A stretch of 23,651 nucleotides of DNA from CANKHA01 sp040877285 (GTDB lineage Bacteria > Pseudomonadota > Alphaproteobacteria > Rhizobiales > Xanthobacteraceae), in the NCBI GenBank assembly GCA_040877285.1, contig JBBDNZ010000098.1, positions 1 through 23,651 on the forward strand, given 5' to 3'. This document shows, one piece after another, positions 1-6,121 of the stretch. The notes below the pieces were generated by a model. The model worked only from the letters and a program-made list of their open reading frames with translations. It searched no databases and was not told the DNA's origin. The translations under genes and the position numbers were made by a program. Every line of letters starts with the position of its first letter. The stretch's first letter is position 1.

Positions 1-24
1 GCTCTTGCCATGCGCTACTACTAG
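1..24 (+). CDS. possible 3' end of an upstream gene
   Basis: Frame 1 reads Ala-Leu-Ala-Met-Arg-Tyr-Tyr and then a TAG stop at 22-24. An inverted repeat begins ten bases later, which fits a plus-strand gene ending here. Seven codons cannot identify a product, and the window edge removes the rest. This is an inference from the stop and the following hairpin only. Confidence 0.3.
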   Translation, partial: ALAMRYY

Positions 25-33
25 GACATCGGA

Positions 34-54
34 ACGGAACCGTCACGGTTCCGT
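34..54 (+). terminator. perfect 10-bp inverted repeat, likely terminator of the upstream gene
   Basis: The arms ACGGAACCGT (34-43) and ACGGTTCCGT (45-54) are exact reverse complements around one base. As RNA they can form an 8-bp stem with a 5-nt loop. The following CTTGCT is only weakly T-rich. It could instead be a protein-binding palindrome upstream of the SRAP gene, whose start is 23 bases away. Confidence 0.45.
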
Positions 55-77
55 CTTGCTGCGGAGTCCGGTGCCGC

Positions 78-833
78 ATGTGCGGACGCTATACGCTGAT
101 TTCGGCCCCGGAGGCCATCCGCGCGCTGTTCGGCTATGCGGAGCAGCCGAATTTTCCGCCGCGCTACAACATCGCGCCGGCGCAGCCCATCGCTATCGTC
201 CGCCTGGCCGACGGGCGGCGGCAATTTGCGCTGGTGCGCTGGGGATTGCTGCCGTCCTGGGTCAAGGATCCGCGAAGCTTCTCCTTGCTCATCAATGCGC
301 GCGGCGAAACGGTGCGGGACAAACCGGCCTTTCGCGCCGCCATGCGGCGGCGGCGCTGCCTCGTTCCCGCCGATGGCTTCTATGAATGGACACAGGCCGG
401 CGGCGGCAAGCAGCCCTATTACATCCGCCTCGCAACCGGCGGGCCGCTGGCTTTCGCCGGTTTGTGGGAGACCTGGACCGGACCCAATGGCGAAGAAATA
501 GAGACGGCGGCGATCGTGACCACGGCGGCCAACCGGCGGCTTGCGGCGATTCATGACCGCATGCCGGTCATTGTGTCGCCGGACGCCTTCGATCTCTGGC
601 TCGATTGCGCCAATGTCGATGCAGAGACCGCCGCCGCACTGATCGCGCCTGCGCGCGAGGGCCTGCTGGAGTTGAATCTGGTATCCACCGCGGTGAACCG
701 CGCCGCGAACGACTCGCCCGCGCTGATCGAGCCGGCGGAGGAGCGGGTGCCAGAACCGAAATCTCCTGCACGCACGCCGGCCCAGCGCAGCAAAAAATCA
801 AAAAAAGAAAACGGCCAATCGTCGTTGTTTTAA
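78..833 (+). CDS. SRAP-domain DNA-protein crosslink protein (YedK/HMCES type)
   Basis: A 251-aa protein of the SRAP family, which forms a covalent thiazolidine link to abasic sites in single-stranded DNA and shields them. The start is fixed by chemistry: Met1 must be removed to expose catalytic Cys2 (MCGRY). Other expected active-site residues are present: Arg4, Asn73 in INARGE, Glu103 in FYEW, and His159 in IHDRMP. The domain fills about residues 1-205. A low-complexity, lysine-rich tail follows, ending in the pentapeptide QSSLF (residues 247-251), which resembles the bacterial sliding-clamp-binding motif QLSLF. The gene stands alone between an inverted repeat upstream and a converging minus-strand cluster. 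A purine-rich GGAG lies 11 nt before the ATG. Family assignment is firm; the tail function is inference. Confidence 0.93.
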   Translation: MCGRYTLISAPEAIRALFGYAEQPNFPPRYNIAPAQPIAIVRLADGRRQFALVRWGLLPSWVKDPRSFSLLINARGETVRDKPAFRAAMRRRRCLVPADGFYEWTQAGGGKQPYYIRLATGGPLAFAGLWETWTGPNGEEIETAAIVTTAANRRLAAIHDRMPVIVSPDAFDLWLDCANVDAETAAALIAPAREGLLELNLVSTAVNRAANDSPALIEPAEERVPEPKSPARTPAQRSKKSKKENGQSSLF

Positions 834-866
834 GGGGACACCCCGCGTCCGAACCGCAGGCCATGC

Positions 867-1031
867 TCATGACGCCTTGCGCGCAAGGACCGCTCGCTCC
901 AGCGCCTGCCGGATAAAGCGCTGATAGGGGACGCCCTGCTTTGCTGCCTTGGCCTTCACCGCCTTAAGTAGATTCTCCGGCAGCCGCATGTTCACCCGCG
1001 CCGTTTTTGGCGCAAACTCGAACCGCGCCAT
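867..1031 (-). CDS. small ribbon-helix-helix (CopG/RHH-like) protein, orphan antitoxin candidate
   Basis: A 54-aa ORF with an ATG at 1031-1029 and TGA at 869-867. An N-terminal beta-strand-like stretch (RVNMRLPENLL, residues 12-22) is followed by two predicted helices, including KAAKQGVPYQRFIRQALERA (28-47). This is the pattern of CopG-type antitoxins and regulators that bind DNA as dimers through the strand. It starts 4 bp after the stop of the FAD oxidoreductase gene, so it is probably co-translated as the last gene of that operon. No RelE- or BrnT-like toxin lies beside it; the next gene downstream is the convergent SRAP gene. A weak hairpin (GGGG-TGT-CCCC, 844-834) followed by TTAAAA lies after the stop. 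It may be a regulator without a toxin partner. Confidence 0.7.
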   Translation of the reverse strand: MARFEFAPKTARVNMRLPENLLKAVKAKAAKQGVPYQRFIRQALERAVLARKAS

Positions 1032-1035
1032 TCGC

Positions 1036-2457
1036 CTACAGCACCTTCCCCGGATTGAGAATATTTTTGGGGTCGAGGGTGCGCTTGAGCGCGCGCATCA
1101 TCTCGAGCGCCACCGGGTCCTTCACCCCCGGCAGCAGGTCGCGCTTGAGCCGGCCGATGCCGTGCTCGGCGGAAATCGAGCCGCCGAATTTCGCCGCGAC
1201 GGCATGCACCACGGCGTTTACTTCCGCCCAGCGCGCGAGATAGGCGGTCTTGTCGGCGCCGATGGGCTGGCTCACGTTGAAATGCACATTGCCGTCGCCC
1301 AGATGGCCGAAGGCAAAGGGCCGCGCGCCGGGGATCAGGCCCGTCACCGCCGCGCTTGCTGCCGCGATGAAATCCGGCGCCGCCGCCACCGGCACGGAAA
1401 TGTCGTGCTTGATCGAGCCGCCGGCGTATTTCTGCACCTCGACGATCGCCTCGCGCAGCCGCCAGAAGGCTTTTGCCTGTTCCAGGCTTGCTGCGACCGC
1501 CGCGTCCGCAACCAGACCCTGTTTCGCGCCGGCTGAGAGCACCTCCTGCATCGCCTCCGGCAGTCCCTCGGCCGCCTGCGACGATAGTTCGATCAGCACA
1601 TACCAGGGATGCGGCGAGGGCAGGGGATCGCGCGCGCCGGACGGATGCTCGCGCAAGAGATCGAAGCCAATGCGCGGCATCAGCTCGAAGCCGGTGACGC
1701 CGCCGCCGGCGCGCTCGCGGGCGAGATTGAACAGCCCAAGCGCGGCGGCGGGCGAGGGCACGCCGGCAATCGCCGTTTCCACCGCGCGCGGGCGTGGAAA
1801 CAATTTCAGAACCGCCGCGGTGATGACGCCGAGCGTGCCTTCGGCGCCGATGAAGAGATTTTTCAGGTCGTAGCCGGTGTTGTCCTTCTTCAGCTTGTTG
1901 AGCCCGTGCCACACCCGTCCATCGGCCAGCACCACTTCCAGCCCAAGCGCAAGGTCGCGCGCCACGCCATAGGCCAGCGCCCCGGTGCCGCCGGCATTGG
2001 TGGCAAGATTGCCGCCGATGGTGCAGCTTCCTTCGGCGCCCATCGAGAGTGGAAACAGCCGCCCTGCCGTTTCCGCCGCAGCTTGCGCCTTGGCCAGCAC
2101 CACGCCTGCTTCACAGGTCATGGTGTTGGAGACGGCATCGACCTCACGAATGCGGTCGAGCCGGGTCAACGACAGCAAAACTTCGTTGCCGCTTTCATGG
2201 GGGAGCTGTCCGCCCACCAGGCCGGTATTGCCGCCCTGCGGCACGATTGGCGTGCTCGTTTCATTGGCGAGCTTGAGGATCGCCGACACCTCGGCCGTGG
2301 AGCCGGGGCGCAGCACCACCGGCGTGCGGCCGCGATAGAGCCCGCGGCCCTCCACCAGATAGGCTTCCTGCGCCGCCGGGTCGGTGATCGCGTATTTTTC
2401 GCCGACGATGGCCGCGAAGCGGGCGAGCAGGGAAGAGTTCAACTGCCGATCAGACAT
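1036..2457 (-). CDS. FAD-linked D-2-hydroxyacid dehydrogenase (GlcD / D-2-hydroxyglutarate dehydrogenase-like)
   Basis: A 473-aa cytosolic flavoprotein of the vanillyl-alcohol-oxidase superfamily, full length for the family. The N-terminal FAD-binding domain holds the loop PQGGNTGLVGG (73-83) and the second FAD segment GAEGSCTIGGNLATNAGGT. The C-terminal substrate domain holds FGHLGDGNVHFN, whose histidines bind a metal in D-2-hydroxyglutarate dehydrogenases, and ends with HGIGRLKRDLL. Members oxidise D-lactate, glycolate or D-2-hydroxyglutarate and pass electrons to a carrier. The lack of neighbouring glcE/glcF favours a single-subunit D-2-hydroxyglutarate or D-lactate dehydrogenase over glycolate oxidase. 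Its ATG overlaps the end of the tsaC-like gene by 8 bp (ATGTCTGA), indicating translational coupling. Exact substrate is not visible. Confidence 0.88.
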   Translation of the reverse strand: MSDRQLNSSLLARFAAIVGEKYAITDPAAQEAYLVEGRGLYRGRTPVVLRPGSTAEVSAILKLANETSTPIVPQGGNTGLVGGQLPHESGNEVLLSLTRLDRIREVDAVSNTMTCEAGVVLAKAQAAAETAGRLFPLSMGAEGSCTIGGNLATNAGGTGALAYGVARDLALGLEVVLADGRVWHGLNKLKKDNTGYDLKNLFIGAEGTLGVITAAVLKLFPRPRAVETAIAGVPSPAAALGLFNLARERAGGGVTGFELMPRIGFDLLREHPSGARDPLPSPHPWYVLIELSSQAAEGLPEAMQEVLSAGAKQGLVADAAVAASLEQAKAFWRLREAIVEVQKYAGGSIKHDISVPVAAAPDFIAAASAAVTGLIPGARPFAFGHLGDGNVHFNVSQPIGADKTAYLARWAEVNAVVHAVAAKFGGSISAEHGIGRLKRDLLPGVKDPVALEMMRALKRTLDPKNILNPGKVL

Positions 2458-3466
2458 CGCCGGTCCGTCCAGCGGGCCGCGGCGCGGCCGCGCGCCGCAG
2501 CCGGTCGTTGATCGCTTCGCCCAATCCCTCGCGCGGCACGGGCATTACCGCAATCACCTTTGCGCCCGAAGCGTCGAGCGCGCGCAGGTGCGAAAACAAA
2601 TTCGCCGCCGCCTCCACCAGATCGCCGCGCGGGGAAAGATTGAGCGTAGCGGCGTCCCGGTCGGCGCTTCCTGGCGCCTCGGGGCCAAAGGCGAGAAGGG
2701 CCTCGCCCGCGCGCACATCCCTGGCGTCGAGGCGCAGCCGCGCCTTGGGCGCGTAATGCGATGCCAGCATCCCGGGCGCGAGCGGCGTCTCTCCTTCGTC
2801 GGCGATAGCCGTTGTCGCCGGCTCGGCCAGCGGCTGGCCTAACACTTTTTCGATCCGCTCGCGCGCAAGCCCGCCCGGCCGCAGCAGCATGGACTCATCC
2901 AGGCAGGCGACGATCGTGGATTCGACTCCAACCGTCGTCGGCCCGCCATCGATGATGAGATCGATGCGGCCGCGCAGGTCGGCCAGCACATGCGCGGCGG
3001 TGGTCGGCGACAAATGGCCGGAGCGGTTGGCGGACGGCGCGACAATGGGCTTGCCGAAGGCCGCGATCAATGCGCGCGCCAGCGGATGGTCGGGCACGCG
3101 CACGGCGATGCTGTCGAGCCCGGCGGTGGCGAGATCGGCCACTGGGCAATCCTCGGTCTTGGGCAGCACCAGCGTCAGCGGTCCGGGCCAGAAGGCAGCG
3201 GCCAGCCGTTCGGCGGCGGCATCGAAACGCGCCAGCCGCCGCGCCGCGCCGATGTCGGCCACGTGCGCGATCAGCGGATTGAACGAGGGCCGCCCCTTCG
3301 CCGCATAGAGTCGCGCGATAGCCTCGCCATTGGTAGCGTCGGCGCCAAGCCCGTAGACGGTTTCGGTCGGAAAGGCGACGAGGCCGCCGGCCGCGAGACA
3401 GCGTACGGCTTCCTCGATTGCCCCGGCGCCGGCTTTGACCACGCGCGTGGACGGTTCAGCGGACAT
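2450..3466 (-). CDS. L-threonylcarbamoyladenylate synthase (Sua5/YwlC/TsaC)
   Basis: A 338-aa enzyme that makes threonylcarbamoyl-AMP from threonine, bicarbonate and ATP, the first step of the t6A37 modification of ANN-decoding tRNAs. The YrdC domain spans about residues 10-205, with FPTETVYGLGADA (32-44), KGRPSFNPLIAHV (57-69), the serine-rich PSANRSGHLSPT segment and the ESTIV loop. The remaining about 120 residues form the Sua5-specific C-terminal domain, introduced by APGMLASHYAPKA, so this is the long Sua5 form and not the short TsaC. It lies 45 bp after the sugar-dehydrogenase-like gene and overlaps the FAD dehydrogenase gene by 8 bp. No strong Shine-Dalgarno is seen before the ATG (GGCGGCGC only). 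Confidence 0.94.
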   Translation of the reverse strand: MSAEPSTRVVKAGAGAIEEAVRCLAAGGLVAFPTETVYGLGADATNGEAIARLYAAKGRPSFNPLIAHVADIGAARRLARFDAAAERLAAAFWPGPLTLVLPKTEDCPVADLATAGLDSIAVRVPDHPLARALIAAFGKPIVAPSANRSGHLSPTTAAHVLADLRGRIDLIIDGGPTTVGVESTIVACLDESMLLRPGGLARERIEKVLGQPLAEPATTAIADEGETPLAPGMLASHYAPKARLRLDARDVRAGEALLAFGPEAPGSADRDAATLNLSPRGDLVEAAANLFSHLRALDASGAKVIAVMPVPREGLGEAINDRLRRAAAPRPAGRTGDV

Positions 3467-3511
3467 GCGCCGCCGGTCTTTTGACTGAATACATGCAAAC
3501 TCCCATTGCCG

Positions 3512-4885
3512 TCAGCGCGCCGAGGCGCGCTGGGAATAGGTTACCCGCCAAATGGTTCCGTTGCCATCTTCGGAGAACAGCAGCGAGCCGTCCTTGGCCA
3601 CGGTCACGCCGACCGGTCTCCCCCAGGCATTGGCGTCATTGATAACGAAGCCGATGACGAAGTCCTCGTATTCGCCGGTCGGCACGCCCTCCTTCACGAT
3701 CGCGCGGACGATCTTGTAGCCCGTGCGCGTGGTCCGGTTCCACGAGCCATGCAAGGCGGCGAAAGCCTGACCTTTGTATTCCGCCGGGAACTGGTTGCCA
3801 TTGTAGAACACCATGCCGAGCGGCGCCGAATGCGGCTGCAGCAGCACGTCCGGCACGGTGATTTTGTCCGCAAGGTCGGGCCGCGCATTCTTGTGCCGCG
3901 GGTCTTGGTGCGCGCCGGTGTAATACCAGGGCCAGCCGTAGAAGGCGCCCTCGCGCACGCGCGTGAGATAATCGGGCGGCAGATCGTCGCCGAGCAGATC
4001 GCGCTCGTTGGTCGAGCACCACAGATCGCCGGTGGCGGGGTGGATGTCCATGCCGACGCAATTGCGGATGCCGGTGGCGAAGATGCGCCGGTTCTTGCCT
4101 TGCGGATCGAACAGCAGAACATCCGCCCGCTCGGTCTCCGCGCCCCAGGCCGCGCCCAGCGGATTTTCCGCGACCCAGTTCTGCAATCCGCCCGGCGGCG
4201 CCGGCGGCATGTCCTGCGCCACATTGGACGCGGAGCCGACGGAGACGAACATTCGCTTTCCGTCTTTTGAAAAGACGACGTCGCGCGTCCAATGATTACC
4301 GCCGGTGGGCAGGCGGGGCACGATCATCTCAGGCGCGCCGCGTGCCTTCAAGTCGCCGGCGCGATAGGGAAAGCGCACCACGGAATCGGTATTGGCGACA
4401 TAGACCCATTCCGGTTTGCCGTCGTTCGGATAAAAGGCGATGCCGAAGGGCCGGTTGAGGCCGGAGGCAAAGATTTGATTGTCGCTCACGCTGCCGCCGT
4501 CCGCGCTCGGGCGCAGCACGCGAAGGCGTCCGGCTCCGCTTTCGGCGACAAAAATATCGCCGTTCGGCGCGGCGCGGATCAGCCGCGGCCCGTTGAGCCC
4601 CTTAGCGAACAGCGTGACCGCGAAACCGGTGGGCGCCTTTAGCAGTCCTTCGCGGCGGTCCGGGGCAGTTTCTACTCTGTTGCGTGTTGAGGCAGAGGCG
4701 AAAGGCGGGGGCAGATCGCCGGCGCTGATATGCCGCCGCACGCCGGGCGCGTCGGCCCGCCAATCGCCGAAGGCGGCCTTGCCGGTGAGCACGGCGGCCG
4801 GCGCTGCGGTCTGCGCGCCGGCGAATTCCGTGTGAGGGATGGCCACGGCGCATGCCGCCGCCGCAAGCAGTCGCAAAATCCTCAT
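3512..4885 (-). CDS. exported PQQ-dependent sugar (sorbosone) dehydrogenase-like beta-propeller protein
   Basis: A 457-aa protein with the repeats of the COG2133 family: NDGKPEWVYVANTDSVVRFPY, FVSVGSASNV, GIRNCVGMDIHPATGDLWCSTNERD, FYGWPWYYTG, HSAPLGMVFYNG, HGSWNRTTRTGYK and RPVGVTVAKDGSLLFSEDGNGTIWR. Relatives oxidise aldoses or L-sorbosone in the periplasm with PQQ. I chose the ATG at 4885 because GGGAG lies 7 nt upstream and it gives a signal peptide (MRILRLLAAAACAVA, processing near AGA). An ATG at 4912 is possible, but its purine box is only about 1 nt away. The frame stays open up to 5137, but that stretch is antisense to the tRNA-Pro and is not protein. It probably leads the operon with tsaC. 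No PQQ biosynthesis genes are in view, so the cofactor is inferred. Confidence 0.87.
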   Translation of the reverse strand: MRILRLLAAAACAVAIPHTEFAGAQTAAPAAVLTGKAAFGDWRADAPGVRRHISAGDLPPPFASASTRNRVETAPDRREGLLKAPTGFAVTLFAKGLNGPRLIRAAPNGDIFVAESGAGRLRVLRPSADGGSVSDNQIFASGLNRPFGIAFYPNDGKPEWVYVANTDSVVRFPYRAGDLKARGAPEMIVPRLPTGGNHWTRDVVFSKDGKRMFVSVGSASNVAQDMPPAPPGGLQNWVAENPLGAAWGAETERADVLLFDPQGKNRRIFATGIRNCVGMDIHPATGDLWCSTNERDLLGDDLPPDYLTRVREGAFYGWPWYYTGAHQDPRHKNARPDLADKITVPDVLLQPHSAPLGMVFYNGNQFPAEYKGQAFAALHGSWNRTTRTGYKIVRAIVKEGVPTGEYEDFVIGFVINDANAWGRPVGVTVAKDGSLLFSEDGNGTIWRVTYSQRASAR

Positions 4886-5017
4886 GACCGCGCTCCCGAA
4901 CAACCTCTTCATTCCTCGTATAACGTCCGAGCCAGCCAATTTAGTTGGCCAATGTGGCAAAAAAGCCTGCCGCCACGGGCGAAAAAAATCATGAAGGAAC
5001 CGCCTGTTAGGCCGCGC

Positions 5018-5046
5018 TTGCGGCCCTGGGGGGCGGCGGCTATAAG
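5018..5046 (+). promoter_or_regulatory. sigma70-type promoter of tRNA-Pro
   Basis: TTGCGG (5018-5023) and TATAAG (5041-5046) are separated by exactly 17 bp. Transcription would start near 5052-5053, about 7 nt before the mature tRNA. This matches a housekeeping promoter with a short tRNA leader. Confidence 0.7.
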
Positions 5047-5059
5047 TCCGGCCTTCAGT

Positions 5060-5136
5060 CGGAGTGTAGCGCAGTCTGGTAGCGCACCACGTTCGGGACG
5101 TGGGGGTCGCAGGTTCAAATCCTGCCACTCCGACCA
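5060..5136 (+). tRNA. tRNA-Pro(CGG), CCA encoded
   Basis: A 77-nt cloverleaf. The acceptor arm is CGGAGTG (5060-5066) paired with CACTCCG (5126-5132), followed by discriminator A and encoded CCA (5134-5136). The D arm holds AGTCTGGTAGCG. The anticodon stem CCACG/CGTGG encloses loop TTCGGGA, giving anticodon CGG for proline codon CCG. The T arm carries GGTTCAAATCC. The reverse strand reads as a peptide starting MVGVAGFEPATPTS, a familiar artefact of tRNA antisense translation. Confidence 0.97.
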
Positions 5137-5178
5137 TCCGCCTTCGCTTGCGCTCCGGCTCGGCGAGCCAGCCGCCCC

Positions 5179-5361
5179 ATGGAAAACGACATCCGTTTCG
5201 ACAAGAGCTTCGATCTCGCGCCCGGCGCGGTCGAGGAGGTGGCGCCCGGCGTGCGGCGTCTGGTGGCGCCCAATCCCGGTCCTTTCACCTTCAAGGGCAC
5301 GGTCAGCTACATCGTCGGACGCGGCCAGGTTGCCATCGTCGATCCCGGCCCGGCGGACGAG
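5179..5361 (+). pseudogene. truncated first copy of the MBL-fold hydrolase gene (5' 61 codons only)
   Basis: An ATG at 5179 opens a frame whose residues 4-61 match residues 3-60 of the intact hydrolase downstream, the only differences being at the extreme N-terminus (MENDI versus MDDI). Identity stops after codon GAG (5359-5361), where the toxin-antitoxin segment begins. The frame stays open to 5736, but that part is antisense to the antitoxin and toxin genes. The fragment lacks the HxHxDH motif and every metal ligand, so it cannot be an active hydrolase. It lies 42 bp after the tRNA and probably marks the original position of the gene's start. Confidence 0.85.
5186..5361 (+). repeat. direct repeat, left copy (176 bp)
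   Basis: Matches 6126-6301 at an offset of 940 bp with one mismatch (A at 5319, C at 6259). Weaker similarity reaches upstream to about 5166 if two 3-bp gaps are allowed (CCC and AAA, present only in this copy). The repeat is the start of the hydrolase reading frame. Confidence 0.97.
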
Positions 5362-5382
5362 CTGCCAGCGTCATCTAAGCCC

Positions 5383-5697
5383 TTATGCCGCGCGCCGCGC
5401 CGACGCAAGCGCCCGGGCGACTGCTTTGGGTTCCTCGGCAATCACCATGAGCAAGACGCGCGCAGGCCCCTCAGGCTTCCGTCGTCGCTGTTCCCAGTCG
5501 CGCAAGGTGGCGACCGGGATTCCGAACTGCGCCGCGAATTCGCCCTGGCTCAAGCCAAGCTTTTTTCGGATCGCCCGCACGTCGATATCTTGCGGCACAT
5601 GGATGCGATAGGTCGCTTGATCGGCTTCTCCACGCGCGATGGCGCGGGCCTGTTTGGCCGATGTAACCAGCCGTTTCCCAAAAGTTCCCAATTTCAT
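5383..5697 (-). CDS. XRE-family antitoxin (HigA/NadS-like)
   Basis: A 104-aa protein expected to neutralise the toxin and repress the operon. A helix-turn-helix of the Xre/Cro type occupies about residues 39-75: IDVRAIRKKLGLSQGEFAAQ, then FGIPVATLRDWEQRRRKPEG. The N-terminal about 35 residues (GTFGKRLVTSAKQARAIARGEA) are typical of antitoxins paired with RelE-like toxins of the HigB/NadT type. Its ATG overlaps the toxin stop by 4 bp (ATGA). AGGAG directly abuts that ATG with no spacer but lies 6 nt before the in-frame TTG at codon 3 (5691), so the true start may be TTG, two codons later. The TAA stop is at 5385-5383. Confidence 0.9.
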   Translation of the reverse strand: MKLGTFGKRLVTSAKQARAIARGEADQATYRIHVPQDIDVRAIRKKLGLSQGEFAAQFGIPVATLRDWEQRRRKPEGPARVLLMVIAEEPKAVARALASARRAA

Positions 5698-6059
5698 CTC
5701 CTACGCTTCAATGCCGACTTCACGGAAGTCCGATAGTCGGCCGCCAGACTGCCAAGTTCTTTGCGCAGCGTATTCTTCTCCGCTTGGCTCAAGTCGGACC
5801 GTTCGCCTTTCTTGAGAACAGCAAGGAGAAAAATCGGTACATCGTTGCCGGCAAAATAATGAACCGTCCTGTAGCCGCCTCTTTTGCCTTTTCCGGGCGC
5901 CGCGAATCGCAGCTTGCGCGCACCGCCTGTGCCGGGCATCAAGTCTCCGGCAAGAGGGTTCTCCGAGATGGTTTGAATGATGACCTGGCGATCTTGCTCG
6001 GACAGTCCGGCCACCCTGGCATCCTGAAGAAAGCTCGGCGTTTCGATGACCGCATGCAC
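5694..6059 (-). CDS. RelE/HigB-family toxin
   Basis: A 121-aa protein of the RelE superfamily, the group seen with XRE antitoxins (PF06296-like). Typical segments are NPLAGDLMPGTGGARKLRFA (35-54), GKRGGYRTVHYF (58-69) with the conserved Arg64 and Tyr68, and IFLLAVLKKGERSDLSQAEKNTL (76-98). Such toxins cleave mRNA at the ribosome; cleavage here is inferred from the family. The reading frame starts with GTG at 6059. No Shine-Dalgarno precedes it, and the promoter's -10 box ends 7 nt upstream, so the mRNA may be leaderless. Toxin precedes antitoxin, the higBA order. Both genes lie inside the inserted cassette. Confidence 0.88.
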   Translation of the reverse strand: MHAVIETPSFLQDARVAGLSEQDRQVIIQTISENPLAGDLMPGTGGARKLRFAAPGKGKRGGYRTVHYFAGNDVPIFLLAVLKKGERSDLSQAEKNTLRKELGSLAADYRTSVKSALKRRR

Positions 6060-6065
6060 TGGTTA

Positions 6066-6094
6066 TATATACGGCATTGCCGTATAGTCGTCAA
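6066..6094 (-). promoter_or_regulatory. toxin-antitoxin promoter with palindromic operator
   Basis: On the minus strand, TTGACG (6094-6089) is followed after exactly 17 bp by TATATA (6071-6066). A perfect inverted repeat fills the space between and touches the -10 box: TATACGGCA (6068-6076), one base, TGCCGTATA (6078-6086). Its position, blocking RNA polymerase, is that of a self-repression operator bound by an XRE antitoxin. On the plus strand, TATAGT (6083-6088) at the edge of the same palindrome could be the -10 box of the hydrolase gene, with a poor -35 (TGGTTA, 6060-6065). Confidence 0.75.
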
Positions 6095-6121
6095 TCGGGT
6101 TTAGTTCGATAAGCCAACCGC

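Noticed and set aside
4886..5137. N-terminal extension of the sugar-dehydrogenase-like frame, up to 541 aa
   Set aside because: The extra residues are translated from the antisense of the tRNA-Pro and its promoter (the familiar GFEPATPTS artefact). A signal peptide and a spaced Shine-Dalgarno support the start at 4885.
5362..5736. Fusion protein running from the left hydrolase stub through the cassette (185 aa)
   Set aside because: After residue 61 the frame is the reverse strand of the antitoxin and toxin genes; it has no protein-like features.
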